Shown: positions 1 through 11,282 of the stretch, one piece after another | Layout: each line of letters opens with the position of its first letter | Position numbering within the stretch: the stretch's first letter is position 1 | Source: Smallanthus sonchifolius | Taxonomy: Eukaryota > Streptophyta > Magnoliopsida > Asterales > Asteraceae | DNA length: 64,000 nucleotides | Reading direction: 5' to 3' | Assembly: GCA_023525975.1 (NCBI GenBank) | Contig: CM042038.1 | Span: 10,913,272-10,977,271 of the forward strand | Made by a program: the position numbers and the translations under genes | Notes under the pieces: model-generated | Told to the model about the DNA's origin: nothing | Database searches by the model: none | The model's input: the letters and a program-made list of their open reading frames with translations, nothing else

Positions 1-440
1 GCCGGCTAATAGAAGGCTTTAGACGGCTATAGCCGGCTATTTGAAGGCTTTAGCCGGCCACCTGTCACTCTACTATTGGTTTGTACTCTATAAAAATGAA
101 ATGTGAGTACGGAAATTTTAGCCAACCAAGTTTAATCGTCTTAGCCGGCTATTTTAAAGAATGTCCATGTTTTAGCCGGTTAAATAAGCATATCCATTTT
201 AAATAATTTTTTTGGTTAAATGTCCATTTTGCTATTTTTCTTTTTTTATTATCTTGTAGATATTTTGAAATTATATTTCAAGCAAGAATATAAGGTGAAA
301 TATGTGGTCTTAAGTTCTTAATGTATGTAGTTAACAAGCTATAGAGTTTAATATCTTTTGATTTAAATGTATTTAAAAACTTCGCTTTATTTGTATATGC
401 GGTGGATCCGCCCATGAGTATATTGTTGAGTAGATAGCGC
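1..440. repeat. Short GCCGGCTA-motif repeats, then AT-rich DNA
   Basis: Bases 1-180 repeat motifs such as gccggctat, gaaggcttt and tagccgg several times at irregular spacing. The window begins inside this repeat, so its left limit is unknown. From about 180 to 440 the DNA is AT-rich and I see no gene or structured element. Confidence 0.4.
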
Positions 441-1680
441 ACTATATAAATGAGTACTACTTGACGGACAGTTTCCTTGGAAATCTGTCGATGAAAGTTG
501 TTATCGACGAGAAAACATCAGGTGAATGTCCGTCGGTAATATATTAATAGGCATAGGTAGTTTGGTTTCCTATGGATTACCGAGGGAATTCATCAAGGAA
601 TTACCAACTATCTTAGAGAGGGTTTACCGACGAGTCTTCGTTGGTGGCCGTCAAATCTTCTCCGGGGAAACATACACTAGTACCGACGGATTACCTTCGG
701 TATATTTGAGACATGCCGATGACTTTTCCCTCAGTAATAAAATTCCAATTAAAAATATAAAATAAATTTTATTTATATTTCCTAGAAAATAAAACATAAA
801 AACTGAAACGGAAATCAAAATGAAAACCTAATATAATAATTGTACGAATACGAAATACAAAAAAATGTAACTATATCAAAATGAAATACAACAGAGACTA
901 GCTAAGAGGGGGTGGGTCTTGAGGTGGTGTCGGGTCGAAGTCAACCCAAAATACACAAGTCTAGTGATTTTAAATCAATTACACAAGTCTACCAAATACA
1001 TACATACATTCATAAAATTAAAATCTTATATGTTCTTAACCAAAACTAAAACCGAAGTCAACCAAATGCTATACAATCACATTACTATACAACAACCTTA
1101 AATACACAAGTCTAGTGAGTTAAACAATTACACAAGTCTACCACACATACATATATACATTCAAAAAAATATAATCTTATAAGTTTTTGAGCAAAACCTA
1201 AAACCAAAGTTTACCAAATGTCTCACAATCATATTACAACAACCCTAAAACGTATGTTTCACTAAAATCAAGAACCAAAACTGAAATTAAGTGCCAAATG
1301 GATGGTGGTGCGGTGGTGGCGACATGCCGACGGTTGTGGCATCGTATAGCGAGAGAAGATATGGAAAAGAAATTGGTTCTTAGTGGGAAATGAATTTGGG
1401 CAAACTGGTTGTGGGGTTTAACCCTAAATCTACCGATGGAAGTGTCGACGAAAGTTTCGTTGTTATTTGAATTTTTCAACATATTTCCCGAGATATCTAT
1501 CTATTATTATTAATCTTATTATTATTGTTGCAAAACATTATTATTTAATAGGCTCGTCGGAGATTTCATTGGAAATCCGTCGACGGTTACTGACAAGTGT
1601 AGACATCAGCAACAGAGTTCCGCTAGAATACTCCACATCTTCCAAAAAGAAAAAAAAAACTAAATTCCTCTTCTAATGTG
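441..1680. repeat. Decayed repeat with dispersed CCGTCG/CCGACG motifs
   Basis: The motif ccgtcggtaa or its reverse complement recurs at about 527, 628 and 682. A related phrase (a G/T-rich stretch with ttggaaat followed by c[tc]gtcga) occurs near 475 and again near 1570. This spacing is what one expects of the subterminal region of a DNA transposon. I see no CACTA terminus and no transposase, so the family stays open. Short open stretches here have no recognisable domain. Confidence 0.3.
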
Positions 1681-2189
1681 TTACTAGGTTCATTACGACA
1701 CGTGACTATAACATAATACGCAATCATTTTTAAATCTTACAAATAAATTTCAATACCACCAATTATTCTAACAAACATGCTAACGACAATCCACCATACT
1801 TGAGAGACCCGAACAACCGAGCCCATGACGGAGTATTTAAATTCTGAGAATACCGATTCTGACGGTTGCTTTCGTCATACTTTTTTAACGATGATACTTT
1901 ATTTTTCTAGTAGTTGTTTTAGATACAATATATAGTATAGAATTAAATGAAATATGTTTGTTATGTTTTGCTATCTAAAGAAGATCTATTGTGTTTTATC
2001 TTTACCAAAATTTTTGAGTTATAATTTGATTAATTTTCTTTTATAGTATTCTCATTTTACTCCTATAAATTAAATAATAGATAATATTTACCGTTTTTAT
2101 TATTGAATAAATGCATTTAAAGCTACGCTAACAATGCACAATTTGCCAAGCACGCAAATTTAAATTTGAGTTGTGCTTAGACGATTGCA
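1681..2189. other. AT-rich intergenic DNA, nothing recognised
   Basis: No long reading frame, RNA gene or inverted repeat was seen. Confidence 0.4.
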
Positions 2190-2970
2190 ACCTATAATTA
2201 ATGAAATGATCCGAAGCTCTATCTAGCTAGTCGTTGTCTAAGATAACGTGCACATGTGACCAATATTTTTCCAAAATATCTTGTGAGTAATCTTTTAATA
2301 ACGTGCCATGCTCTTAGCATGGGCGAATCTTTATTAGGGCCCGGGGGGCCTGTCCCTTCCCCATTTTTTGCTCAGTAGTGTTAATTTATACGTATTCGGC
2401 CGATTTTTCGCTCAACAGTGTTAATTTATATGTATTCGGTTGAAAATTTTATAGTTCCGGCCTCCCCTGATAGGAAAAAAAACCCTGACCCCTGATAGGA
2501 AAAAAAAAACCCCGACCCCCCCCCCCCCGGGGTTTCTTAAAGCTTCGCCACTGCCTCTTAGAATCCAAAATTCACAATATCTTCAATAATTTTATCAACT
2601 TAAATATCAAGTTTAGGGGGCTGAAAGTGGGGTCAGAAATTGGACAACGATCGCAGTGATATTAATTCAAGTTGGATGGCGGGATTAGAGAACTACATTT
2701 AATCAAACAACGTACAATGTACTCGACCTACTTTGAACAGGTTCTTTATATTCAGAAGATAATTAATAATATATCTGAATCACTTTATATTAGTAAAATG
2801 TTCATTTCTTATAGTTCTTGTTTAAAGTTTTGTGTATATATACAAGTGGTCCCTAACACACTCAATATAGAAAAAAAAATACATAAATACCCCTACACAT
2901 GTGTAATCTCTATAATATTGTTGATATTCGGAAACCACAAACGTAGCAGGAGAATTTCAGCTCGTACATG
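2190..2970 (+). repeat. Duplicated segment, copy A
   Basis: Several blocks match 6078-6880 in the same order and orientation. These are the phrase around 2191-2220, the phrase atatcttcaataattt near 2578, the ggacaacgat region near 2641 and the ataatattgtt...aaacgtag region near 2910. Copy A is interrupted by a GC-rich dispersed repeat at about 2322-2555. The copies are clearly diverged, and neither holds a long reading frame. This could be an old transposon family or two remnants of a duplicated gene end; I do not recognise the product. Confidence 0.5.
2322..2555 (-). repeat. Dispersed GC-rich repeat, copy 1 of 3
   Basis: This repeat contains two runs of the kind TTAATTTATACGTATTCGG beside TTTTTCGCTCA, plus G/C homopolymer tracts. 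The same pieces occur inverted at 19179-19345 and 32645-32790. It probably belongs to a high-copy family with poorly defined ends. Confidence 0.5.
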
Positions 2971-3440
2971 ATTGTAAAATAAGGTTTATACATTGATAGT
3001 ATATTTACTAGACGAATTGGTTTTAATAATCCAAACTAATAGTTTGGCTGGTGATAATCTCAGTTTTCACTTTTATTGTCAATGGCAGTCTCAGTAGCAT
3101 AATCATCATAGATTTATAATCAATTTACAGTTGGGCTAATAATAACCCTCCGTCAACCCATGCTAAGACGACTCGTTTTGATGTGTTCTCCATGGTAAAT
3201 GTTTAGTTACGCTTGATGATGATATTGAATTAAGGTTCTACTAAGTTGAGAGATCTTTCTCCTTTGAAGCTAATAGGTATTGGGAGACACTATTGCCTCT
3301 AGAAAGAAACCAACCACTATTAACCTTATCAATAAAACAGTTTGGTTCCTACCATTGACATGCTTTTCCTCAAAAAAAAAATTATATCTCTAAATAAATC
3401 TATCACATGTTCCCACTAATCGACGTACCCCATATACTAT
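2971..3440. other. Intergenic DNA, nothing recognised
   Basis: The stretch is AT-rich and has no supported gene. It ends at the 9-bp target duplication of the element that starts at 3450. Confidence 0.4.
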
Positions 3441-3654
3441 TTATTATTAGAACTAATTACACGGATGCTCCCTGTGGTTTGATCAAATTACGGTTTTCGT
3501 TCTTGGGATTCAAAAATTACAAGGATAATCCAAAATAGTTTGATTTTGTTGCACCCATGATCCCTAGAGTTGGTGGTTAACTTTTTCAGTTAAGTTGTTG
3601 TGAAAAGACCAAAATACCCTTGACATTAAATAAATAAAAATAAAAGATGACCCA

Positions 3655-4108
3655 TCTATACTATATAATAAATAAAGATTTTGATGTGATACATGCCACT
3701 CTCTCATGCATCCTCAACTTATTTTTCCCGCCTCTCTCTTCTATTAGTTATACAAATTTCTTTAATTGTTTTTATAATTTCTATAATTATTTTTATTAAA
3801 CGTTTTTAATAAGTATGTAATATGTAAAATTTTATTACTAAGTATATATAACATTGCATTTATTCAATCCGTGTAATACACTGGGTTTGTAAAGGTTAAC
3901 ATGAATTAACATTTATCAGTTATATAAAAAAAATTAATACTTAGCCAAAAAAATGTTTTAAAAATTAACTTAACATAATTTATAACTATCACGTAAAATT
4001 TTATTCAACCCCTGTAATACACGGGTTTTTTAAGACACAATTTTTTTATTACTAAGTATATAACATTACATTTATTCAATCCGTGTAATACACGGGCTTT
4101 TAACCTAG
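3655..4108 (+). mobile_element. Helitron-like fragment
   Basis: The stretch begins TCTATACTATATAATAAA after an A. It contains three copies of a short hairpin, TTCAA(C/T)CC(G/C)TGTAATACACGGG or close variants, near 3864, 4007 and 4074. The last copy is followed by TTTTAACCTAG. A TC start, a 3' hairpin and a CTAG end are Helitron features. The base after CTAG is G, not the expected T, and there is no Rep/helicase gene, so this is a tentative call for a decayed non-autonomous copy. Confidence 0.45.
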
Positions 4109-4487
4109 GCTCTCTATAAAACATTACCTTTCCCATCTTAACTTCATCCTCATAACCATGGCAGGACCTCCGGCCACCACCACCACCACCACAGTCTCCT
4201 CCGGCCACCACACCTGCACCATCGCCGGGCACCGCCACCCATCTTTCTTTCCGGCAACCACCACCACAGTCTCCTCCGGCAACCCCACCTCCTTCTCCGG
4301 CTGGCTTTACTTTTTTCCGGTCACTTTTTTCCGACCACGTTTTCTGTTAACGTTTTTACCAGTTCAAAATCATTTTTGGGTTATTAGCTTATCTAAGTTT
4401 CCTAATGCCATGAAATCCTAAACCAATAACACTTTTTTTTCCCAAATACCATCTTTCACCTGCGTGGATTCAGAAATCGGTGTCGTC

Positions 4488-4567
4488 GACGCTTCAATAT
4501 TGTCACTAAAATAAAAGTTTTGGACATTCAGTTTTAACGACGCTTCAATATTGTCACTAAAATAAAT
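4488..4567 (+). repeat. Short direct repeat
   Basis: A phrase of about 28 bases (cgacgcttcaatattgtcac, then taaaataa) occurs twice, near 4488 and 4539, inside the Mutator-type element. Confidence 0.6.
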
Positions 4568-4611
4568 CGATTTTAACGAAAGATCTGATAGTGTACTTGC
4601 TAAAATTAATG

Positions 4612-5098
4612 GGGGAAGGTTCCGCTAAGAAGTGGTTTTTCGCTAAGAAACGCTAAGAAGTGGGTCAAACGAACTCCGATTGAGCTCATTCGAGCGGCGT
4701 TGGAACCGTCTCATCGAACTCTAATCCGGACCCAAAAACCTAAACCCCCCTCCACCCGCACCCCCAAAAACCTAAACCCCCCCTCCAACCCCACCCCGAA
4801 AACCCTAAAACCACCACCCCCACCCCCCAAAAACCTAAACCCCCCCACCCCACCCCCCAAAAACCTAAACCCCCACCCAAAAAAAAAATCCTAAACCCTA
4901 AAATCTAAACCCTAAGGCTAAAATCCTAAAATTCAACGCTAAGATCTAAACCCTAAAAGCTAAGATGGTAGAGTTCGACGATACGGTTCCAACGCCGCTG
5001 GAATGAGCTCAATCCGAGTTCGTTTGATATCGTTTCTTAATGTTTTTGTCACTTCTTAGAGTTCTTAGCCGAAAACAACTTCTTATTTGATCCTCCCC
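4612..5098. mobile_element. Nested inverted-repeat element with telomere-like core, copy 1
   Basis: The ends read GGGGAAGGTT... and, inverted, GGGGAGGATC.... The arms share TAAGAAGTG, CAAACGAACTC, GATTGAGCTCATT and GCGGCGTTGGAACCGT over roughly 130 bp. Identical 10-bp direct repeats AAAATTAATG lie at 4602-4611 and 5099-5108 (9 bp if one G is counted as element). The core from about 4735 to 4960 is a degenerate array of CCTAAACCC and CCCTAAA units with long C runs, close to the plant telomere repeat. It encodes no protein I believe in. It inserted into the Mutator-type element, so it is the younger of the two. Confidence 0.8.
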
Positions 5099-5584
5099 AA
5101 AATTAATGGTCCCGTGATTTATATCTTCAACGGTTTGGCCAATTGATTTTGCTGTGTAGCAGGATCCTTGCAAAGTCAAAATTAGCTTCCAAAGGGAATT
5201 TTAGTCGATGAGCTGGGATGGGGTGGCGCTGGCGATGAAGAAGGGTCGGCTGTGATGGTGTTGGTGGAGCTTACCGGAATGTTGCCGACGGTAGGAAGAG
5301 GGAAGATGATGATGATGTTGGTGGAGAATCAGGGCTTGTAATGGATCTACCTATTTATTAAATAAATAATATATTATTTTTATTTTTATTTATTTAATGT
5401 CAAAGGTATTTTGGTCTTTTCACAACTATTTAACTGAAAAGTTAACCCCCATCTACTCTAGGAACCATGGGTGTAACAAAATCAAACTATTTTGAACCAT
5501 CCTTGTAATTTTTGAATCCCAGGGACGAAAACCGTAATTTGACTAAACCACATGGACCATCCTTATAATTAGTTCTTATTATTA

Positions 5585-6077
5585 ATTTAAGGCATTTCAT
5601 GATAAACAATAAAGTGCTCCAACTTGGATGAGAATAGATCGAAAACATAATTTAACTTAATTCGACGTCGGCATGTAAACCTTTAGAACAATTTGTTTGT
5701 TAAATTTCCTCCAAACAAATTGTATCCCTTACATAAAATGATGTTGAGATTGGGCCATGATAGAGGCTAGTGAACAAGAGAATTTCCGCATCACTAAACA
5801 TTCATAACAGTAAAGGGGGGCATCACTAATCCACATACTCCGTATATATAGATGCATATTTTTTATATATTTTTTTTAATTTTTTTCTGGACAAAGAGTA
5901 GTCGATGTCGATTATGTTTCGATTGTAATTATTCTTGACAAAGGTGGTGTGGGGCTGGGTCACCACGCTTCTGTTTTTCGGACGAAAGGGTGATCCGTTT
6001 GTCAGGTTGATCCAGGATGTTCGGGACTTTCTTGTTAAATAAAAATACATAACATTTACAACAACAATCGATCACAA
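5585..6077. other. Intergenic DNA, nothing recognised
   Basis: Neither strand shows a coding stretch with a recognisable domain. Confidence 0.4.
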
Positions 6078-6880
6078 GCTATAATTAATGATAAGATCCC
6101 AAGCTCCGGTCTTAATTTGTCAACATGTGATCAAGATTGTTGCAAAAATACGTTCTCTTGCAATCCCAATATCTTCAATAATTTAATCAATTATATGTGC
6201 AAGACAAGTATGAAGTTTGAGGGGCTGCATCTGGGACAACGATTAAAGTGGTTTCCAACCGGGGTTAAAGAATTACGATCAACATTCAATCAAATCATAT
6301 TATGGTACTCAAAGCAGCATCTTTCTCTTGGAAATATATTTATTTATATTTATATATCTTGATCACCTTTTTATTATATAAATAAATAATTTTATGACTT
6401 ATAGTGAAGTCTATATTTTTTATTTTCCGCATCTAGCTCTTATTAAATAACTCGCTCTCCTATTAAATAATAATACTTTTAAATAACTAAATATCTCAAA
6501 TCTACTGTAATATTTTATTAAAACTTATCAAAATCGTAAAAATATTTCAGTTATATCTTATTTTAAAATATAATTTTATAATTATTAAATTTTTATTATT
6601 TGTTATTTATAATTCTTAAATTTTCATTATTTGTTATTTATAATTCTTAAGTTTTTATTATTTTCTATTTCACTAATGACTTATTACACCCAATATACAA
6701 ATCTTTATAAAAACAGTTGGTTTACAACAAGTTGTGTTTATTCAACACATGTAATACATACATGAGTTTCTAAGCTAGTTATATTAATATGTGAGTTATA
6801 TCATATCATATGCTTCAATTATTCTTCATAATATTGTTCGTAAACCCTAAACGTAATAGAAGAAATATCAGCTAGCCGAT
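6078..6880 (+). repeat. Duplicated segment, copy B
   Basis: This is the partner of 2190-2970. It keeps the shared blocks but lacks the GC-rich insertion. Between about 6380 and 6776 it carries extra AT-rich DNA that ends in a hairpin-like GTAATACATACATG and then CTAG followed by T, which looks like a Helitron 3' end inserted into this copy. Confidence 0.45.
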
Positions 6881-7478
6881 AACATTAAGGTTGATGACTG
6901 AGTTCTACGTGTATTTATTTACCTTAAAAAGTAATTATAAATTTATAGATTGGTTTAACTTTTGTTTATCAATCATCAAAGTTTTTATTGGTTTATATTT
7001 ACGAGAACGAAAGAAAACAAACTTATTTGTTTAAGTTTTTTTTTATCAATTGTTCTATTTCTTACGTGTAAAGGTGTTTTTTTATAAATTTAGAAGTAAT
7101 TTATACAACGCTAATATAAAAAAATTCTACAATAATAATGGGTTTTAATAAAATACACGGACACTTGAAAATGTTTAAAAACACAGTAAGTTACAATATT
7201 AGGTTTTTTTAAACGGCTGATCTTTAACCATTTCACTCCAAATTTGTTTCATGTCTTAGGTGAGATTAGAACCCTACACTACTTAGGTAAAAGGCATATA
7301 CCTTCGTCACTAAAGCAAGCTAGTGATTGTAATATATCGATTTGTTATTGTTATAAAATAATACTATTAGTTTGTTATTGTATTCATAAAATATTAGTTT
7401 GTGATTGATATAAAACAATATTAAAAAAAGCTTTTGGTTATTACAACATCGGTTTGTTAATGTTATAAAATAACTCAA
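6881..7478. other. AT-rich intergenic DNA, nothing recognised
   Basis: The DNA is AT-rich with homopolymer runs. No gene or structured repeat could be supported. Confidence 0.4.
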
Positions 7479-7960
7479 CCTCGTTGATCCTAATTGCCCT
7501 TTATTGACCCTAATTGATCCTAATTGGTTATTATCGACCATAATCGACTCATTGATCATAATTACCCCTAGTTGACCCTAATTGCCACTAACTAACCCTC
7601 GTTGATCCCAATTACCCCTAACTAAACCTCGTTGATCCTAATTACCCGTTATTGACCCTAACTGATTCTAATTGGTTATTATTGACCATAATCGACCCTT
7701 ATTGACCATAATTACCCCTAATTGACCCAAATTATTTACCATTAACCATCATTTATTCTCATTGACCAATAATTACCCTAGTTGTCCCTAACTCACCCAA
7801 AATGACACCAATTGATCCTAATTGCCACTAATTAACCCTAAATAATTGCCACTAACCATCATTTATTCTCATGGACTATCATTGACCAATAACTACCATA
7901 GTTGTCCCTAACTGACCCAAAATGACACTAATAGATCCTAATTGTCACTAATTGACTCTA
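7479..7960 (+). repeat. Imperfect tandem array of ATTGACCCTAA-type units
   Basis: The whole stretch is built from short units such as attgaccctaa, ttgatcctaatt and attacccctaa. A higher order is visible. A block starting CTCGTTGATCCTAATT at 7479 recurs at about 7628. A block starting CCATCATTTATTCTCAT near 7746 recurs near 7855. This is a locally expanded minisatellite with no coding capacity. Confidence 0.7.
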
Positions 7961-7979
7961 ATGGATATCAAAATAACCT

Positions 7980-8705
7980 CGATTACTAAGTCTAAAACTT
8001 GAAATCTTTAGTTTTATATGACTTTTAATATGATCTTTGATTTCCGACTTCCAACTATAGTTGGAATTTGTTATTGTAGTGTACGATTATGCTATATTTA
8101 TGTGATTTAAAACACATTATTTCTCATAGAATCGTTATATTTATAACATTTTATCTATGTTCCATTATTATAAGTGTGCTCGACCAGACGTTTTAAGGAC
8201 TGAAAACAAGAGATTGGTTGTATCTTTTTTTTTAGATAACAATGACGTTTTGAACGTACTATAATTTTCTAAGAAAAGATTTTTATATTAGAAAACCAAA
8301 TCAATTATATTTTCATGCAGTTTAGTTTTTATATTAGAAAACCAAATCTAAGAAAAGGTTTGTCGGCCTGTGGCCCAAACCGACCCAAAACACAATACTA
8401 ACAGTGATTATCGAAATTAGAGCCCAATACATTTCTCAACGACCCAACCAACTGAGAATTAAACAGGATTGATTTAGTGATTTTATTGTTTGGATGCCAA
8501 ATACTTACTTTTTTTAGTTGTTACTAGAATTTCCTGTAGCCATTTTCTAGTTGAGTTCTCTCATTAATCATTATCACTATGAAACATATTAACAACCTAA
8601 TGACCTAATTTTTAAAGAAATCTGATTTACATACATCCCTAAAAAAACTAACAAAACCAAATTTTCTCAAAGATGTTATTATTATTTTTATATATTCTCG
8701 ATGAC
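7980..8705. other. Intergenic DNA, nothing recognised
   Basis: There is no supported gene. It ends where hAT transposase homology starts. Confidence 0.4.
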
Positions 8706-9775
8706 ACCCGAAGGAGGGAATTTGGAACTTTGATCCAAATATTGTTCGAGATCGAATGAAGAAGTTAGTGATCCAAGAATGATTGCCGTTCAACCACTTT
8801 GACAATCCGCGCTTGACAACGATGATTCAAGAGACACTCCAACCACGTTATCATCAAGTAACTCGCACAACCTTTAGACGAGATTGTATAAAAATGTGGA
8901 AAAAAGCAAAAAAAAAATTTAATTTTGGGATTTGAAAATTTGGAAACCGGTGTAAACTTAACCACCGATGTTTGGTCGACTCGACATGGTATACCCGATT
9001 CGTACCTTTGCGTTACCGCGCATTGGGTTGATCCCAAAACGTGGCAAATGATGAAGCGTACAATCACGTTTGACTTGTTTGAATATCCAGCGAAAAACTT
9101 ATTTTATATATTAGATGGTGTTATAACCGAATTTAAATTACAAAATAAACTTTTTTCAATGTCTTTTGATAATGCATCTAATAATACAAATGCGGTTCAA
9201 AAACTAAAAATGAAATATAAACCGGTTTAACGGCATTTTTTTTCCATAGTCGATGTGTTGCACACATCATTAACTTGGCGGTGCAAGCCGGGCTTGCAAT
9301 TAAAGAGGTTTCAAACTTAACAAATGCTTTTAGAGTAATGTTTAAAGATATTTTTAGTAGCAAAAAAAGATATCATGATTATATTAGATTTTGTCGTGAA
9401 ACGAATAATCTTTGCTTAGGTCCGAATTAGGACGTCGAGACAAGATGTAAGTCGACTCATAATATGTTTCATAACACTTTACGACAGAGAGAAACTTTAG
9501 AAATATTTCATGAAATGCTTTCCTCAAAACCTCTTCGTAAAATTCTAAAGTTTCCGCCTACAAGTTGGGACATTTTAAAAGACGTAACCGAATTGCTTGA
9601 AGTTTTCAAAACCGCCACCACTTTTTTTATCCGATATTTATTATCTCACAAGTTCATTAACTCTAAAACAAATATATTTAATGGCTAACAAGTTATGAAT
9701 TTGAAAATAAAAGCACTCTTTTTACAAAAATGATAGAACCTATGAAAGAAAAATTAGTAAAATATTTTAAAGTAT
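8706..9775 (+). pseudogene. Truncated hAT-type transposase pseudogene
   Basis: The translation matches the hAT transposase remnant at 60406-62596, including NLTTDVWS, HWVDPKTWQMMKR, FDNASNNTNAVQKL, SRCVAHIINLAVQAG and SWDILKDVTELLEVF. The N-terminal BED zinc finger and the C-terminal dimerisation region are missing. An in-frame TGA follows the first conserved block, a frame change lies near 9230, and a TAG interrupts the frame near 9428. This is a dead fragment of a BED/RICESLEEPER-like hAT transposon. The two copies carry different inactivating changes, so they are separate decayed insertions. Confidence 0.85.
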
Positions 9776-11282
9776 AGAATAGAAACTCACTTGAGATGAA
9801 GAAACCTTATAAACTCTAATGTGTGGTTCTTAAGTGTCACATGTCCACCTTCTTACTTTACCATCAAGGGTATTTGAGTCATTTACTCTAACCATCAACA
9901 TCATCACTACTTTTTACTTTTCAAGATTTTCAAATACACCACCTATATTCAAACGATTTTTTTTTCAATATCTACCATCTCTCTCAATCTACACATTCAA
10001 CAAAAAAAACCACTCTTTAGATATGAGAGTTCTTATTTTTTTTCAATTCGTATCCATATGTAATTTACTATTAACGTATTTTTTTTGCTTCGTATCTTCT
10101 TATATTTTTGGGGATGAAGGGATGTTCGGCGATAAGGAGCTTCTAGAAGGTGTTTCGGCTTCCTCTTTGTCCTGACCTCGTTACTCAAGGTACGTTAATG
10201 GTGTTTGTGTGTGCAAATACACGCTCAGTGTGTGTGTGTTTGTGATATTCCAATCATGCAAAATTTTATATTTTTCTAGGTGGGTTTTGGTTTTTGCCCA
10301 TTCGGGTTTTACATCCCTCTTCTTCATGTTTTTCTTTTTCTAAATGTGTTTTTCTAACTTAAATTCTTCCATTTCTCTATCTATAATATCTCTCAAGTAT
10401 TTCATACTTGTCATCTCTCTTTTTATCTTATCTTCAAGTGACTTCTCTCCATGTATTTTCCTTTTAAACTCTATTTCCTATTTCTTAACTTGATCTCAAG
10501 TTCTTGTTTCTTTACTTCAAAATTATGAAGCATCTAGGATTCTTTACTGTTATATTCTTCAACTTTAGAGATTCTAATTCTCTCTACATGACTCTAGTTT
10601 CGACCTTAGATCTTTCAATTTTTCTTCTTCTGTCTCATTACTCTTTTCAGTAATGATATCTGTCTATTCTGGTTCTTCATGATTGAAATACTTAGTCTTG
10701 TAGATATTTCTGATAATACTTCATAATTCTTGAATTATTTCAACTATTATTGGAACTATGATCTTCTAATTGTTTTATAAACTTATAATTGATTATTGGA
10801 ATTTTTAATTTATACACTTCAACTACTATTGGAAAGTTTAACTATGTAAAATAGAACATTCTGCTACAATAATTTTATTTTATTTATTGTTATAATAATT
10901 ATCGTTGTATTAGTGAACTTTTTTATATATAAGTTTATACTTTAGGAGCTCATTTATACTAGTCGCACAAGGCATCCGAAATCTCGAAGACCAACCCTAT
11001 TAAAAGTGATAAAGTGTGACTATTCTCAATGAAAACAAACAAAAAAATAAAATGAAACACAACATGCTTTCAAAGAATCTACCACTTTAAACAAAGGAGT
11101 ATATTCCTAATGATAATAATCACCATCGATCTCATGAATTTTGGTTACTGAGGCTTTGCATGAATAATAAACTCCTTTTTTATTTTAATTATTTATTTAT
11201 TTTTGTTTGAGAGGTTGCAGGGATATATGCATCATGAATACTAAAAATGATAGAAACCGAAGCTGTGGATTAGCTTTCCTTG
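9776..11282. other. Intergenic DNA downstream of the kinase gene
   Basis: The region is pyrimidine-rich and AT-rich. A small open stretch near 9834-10175 has no recognisable domain and I do not call it a gene. The distal part will hold the 3' UTR of the minus-strand kinase gene that ends at 11283. Confidence 0.4.

Larger units (their letters stand above)
3450..5575. mobile_element. Non-autonomous Mutator-type element with TIRs and 9-bp TSD
   Basis: The left end (GAACTAATTA, then the CCCTGTGGTTT and TTACGGTTTTCG blocks) is found as its reverse complement at the right end. The inverted repeats run roughly 190 bp with substitutions and small indels. The element is bordered by identical 9-bp direct repeats TTATTATTA at 3441-3449 and 5576-5584. 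Long inverted repeats with a 9-bp duplication are the hallmark of Mutator-like elements. No transposase is present, so movement would need help in trans. The interior holds a Helitron-like piece, a direct repeat and a second, nested inverted-repeat element. Confidence 0.85.

Noticed and set aside
441..1680. CACTA transposon call
   Set aside because: Subterminal-like CCGTCGG motifs are present but no CACTA terminus, duplication or transposase could be found.
4158..4421. Pro/Thr-rich open stretch starting in a good context (ACCATGGC)
   Set aside because: Low complexity, no recognisable domain, sits inside a non-autonomous element. A captured gene fragment is possible but unsupported.
4700..4894. 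Pro/Lys/Asn-rich open stretch
   Set aside because: It is the translation of the telomere-like CCTAAACCC repeat.
9834..10175. 113-codon open stretch on the plus strand
   Set aside because: Low-complexity pyrimidine-rich DNA, no domain, no plausible splice partners.
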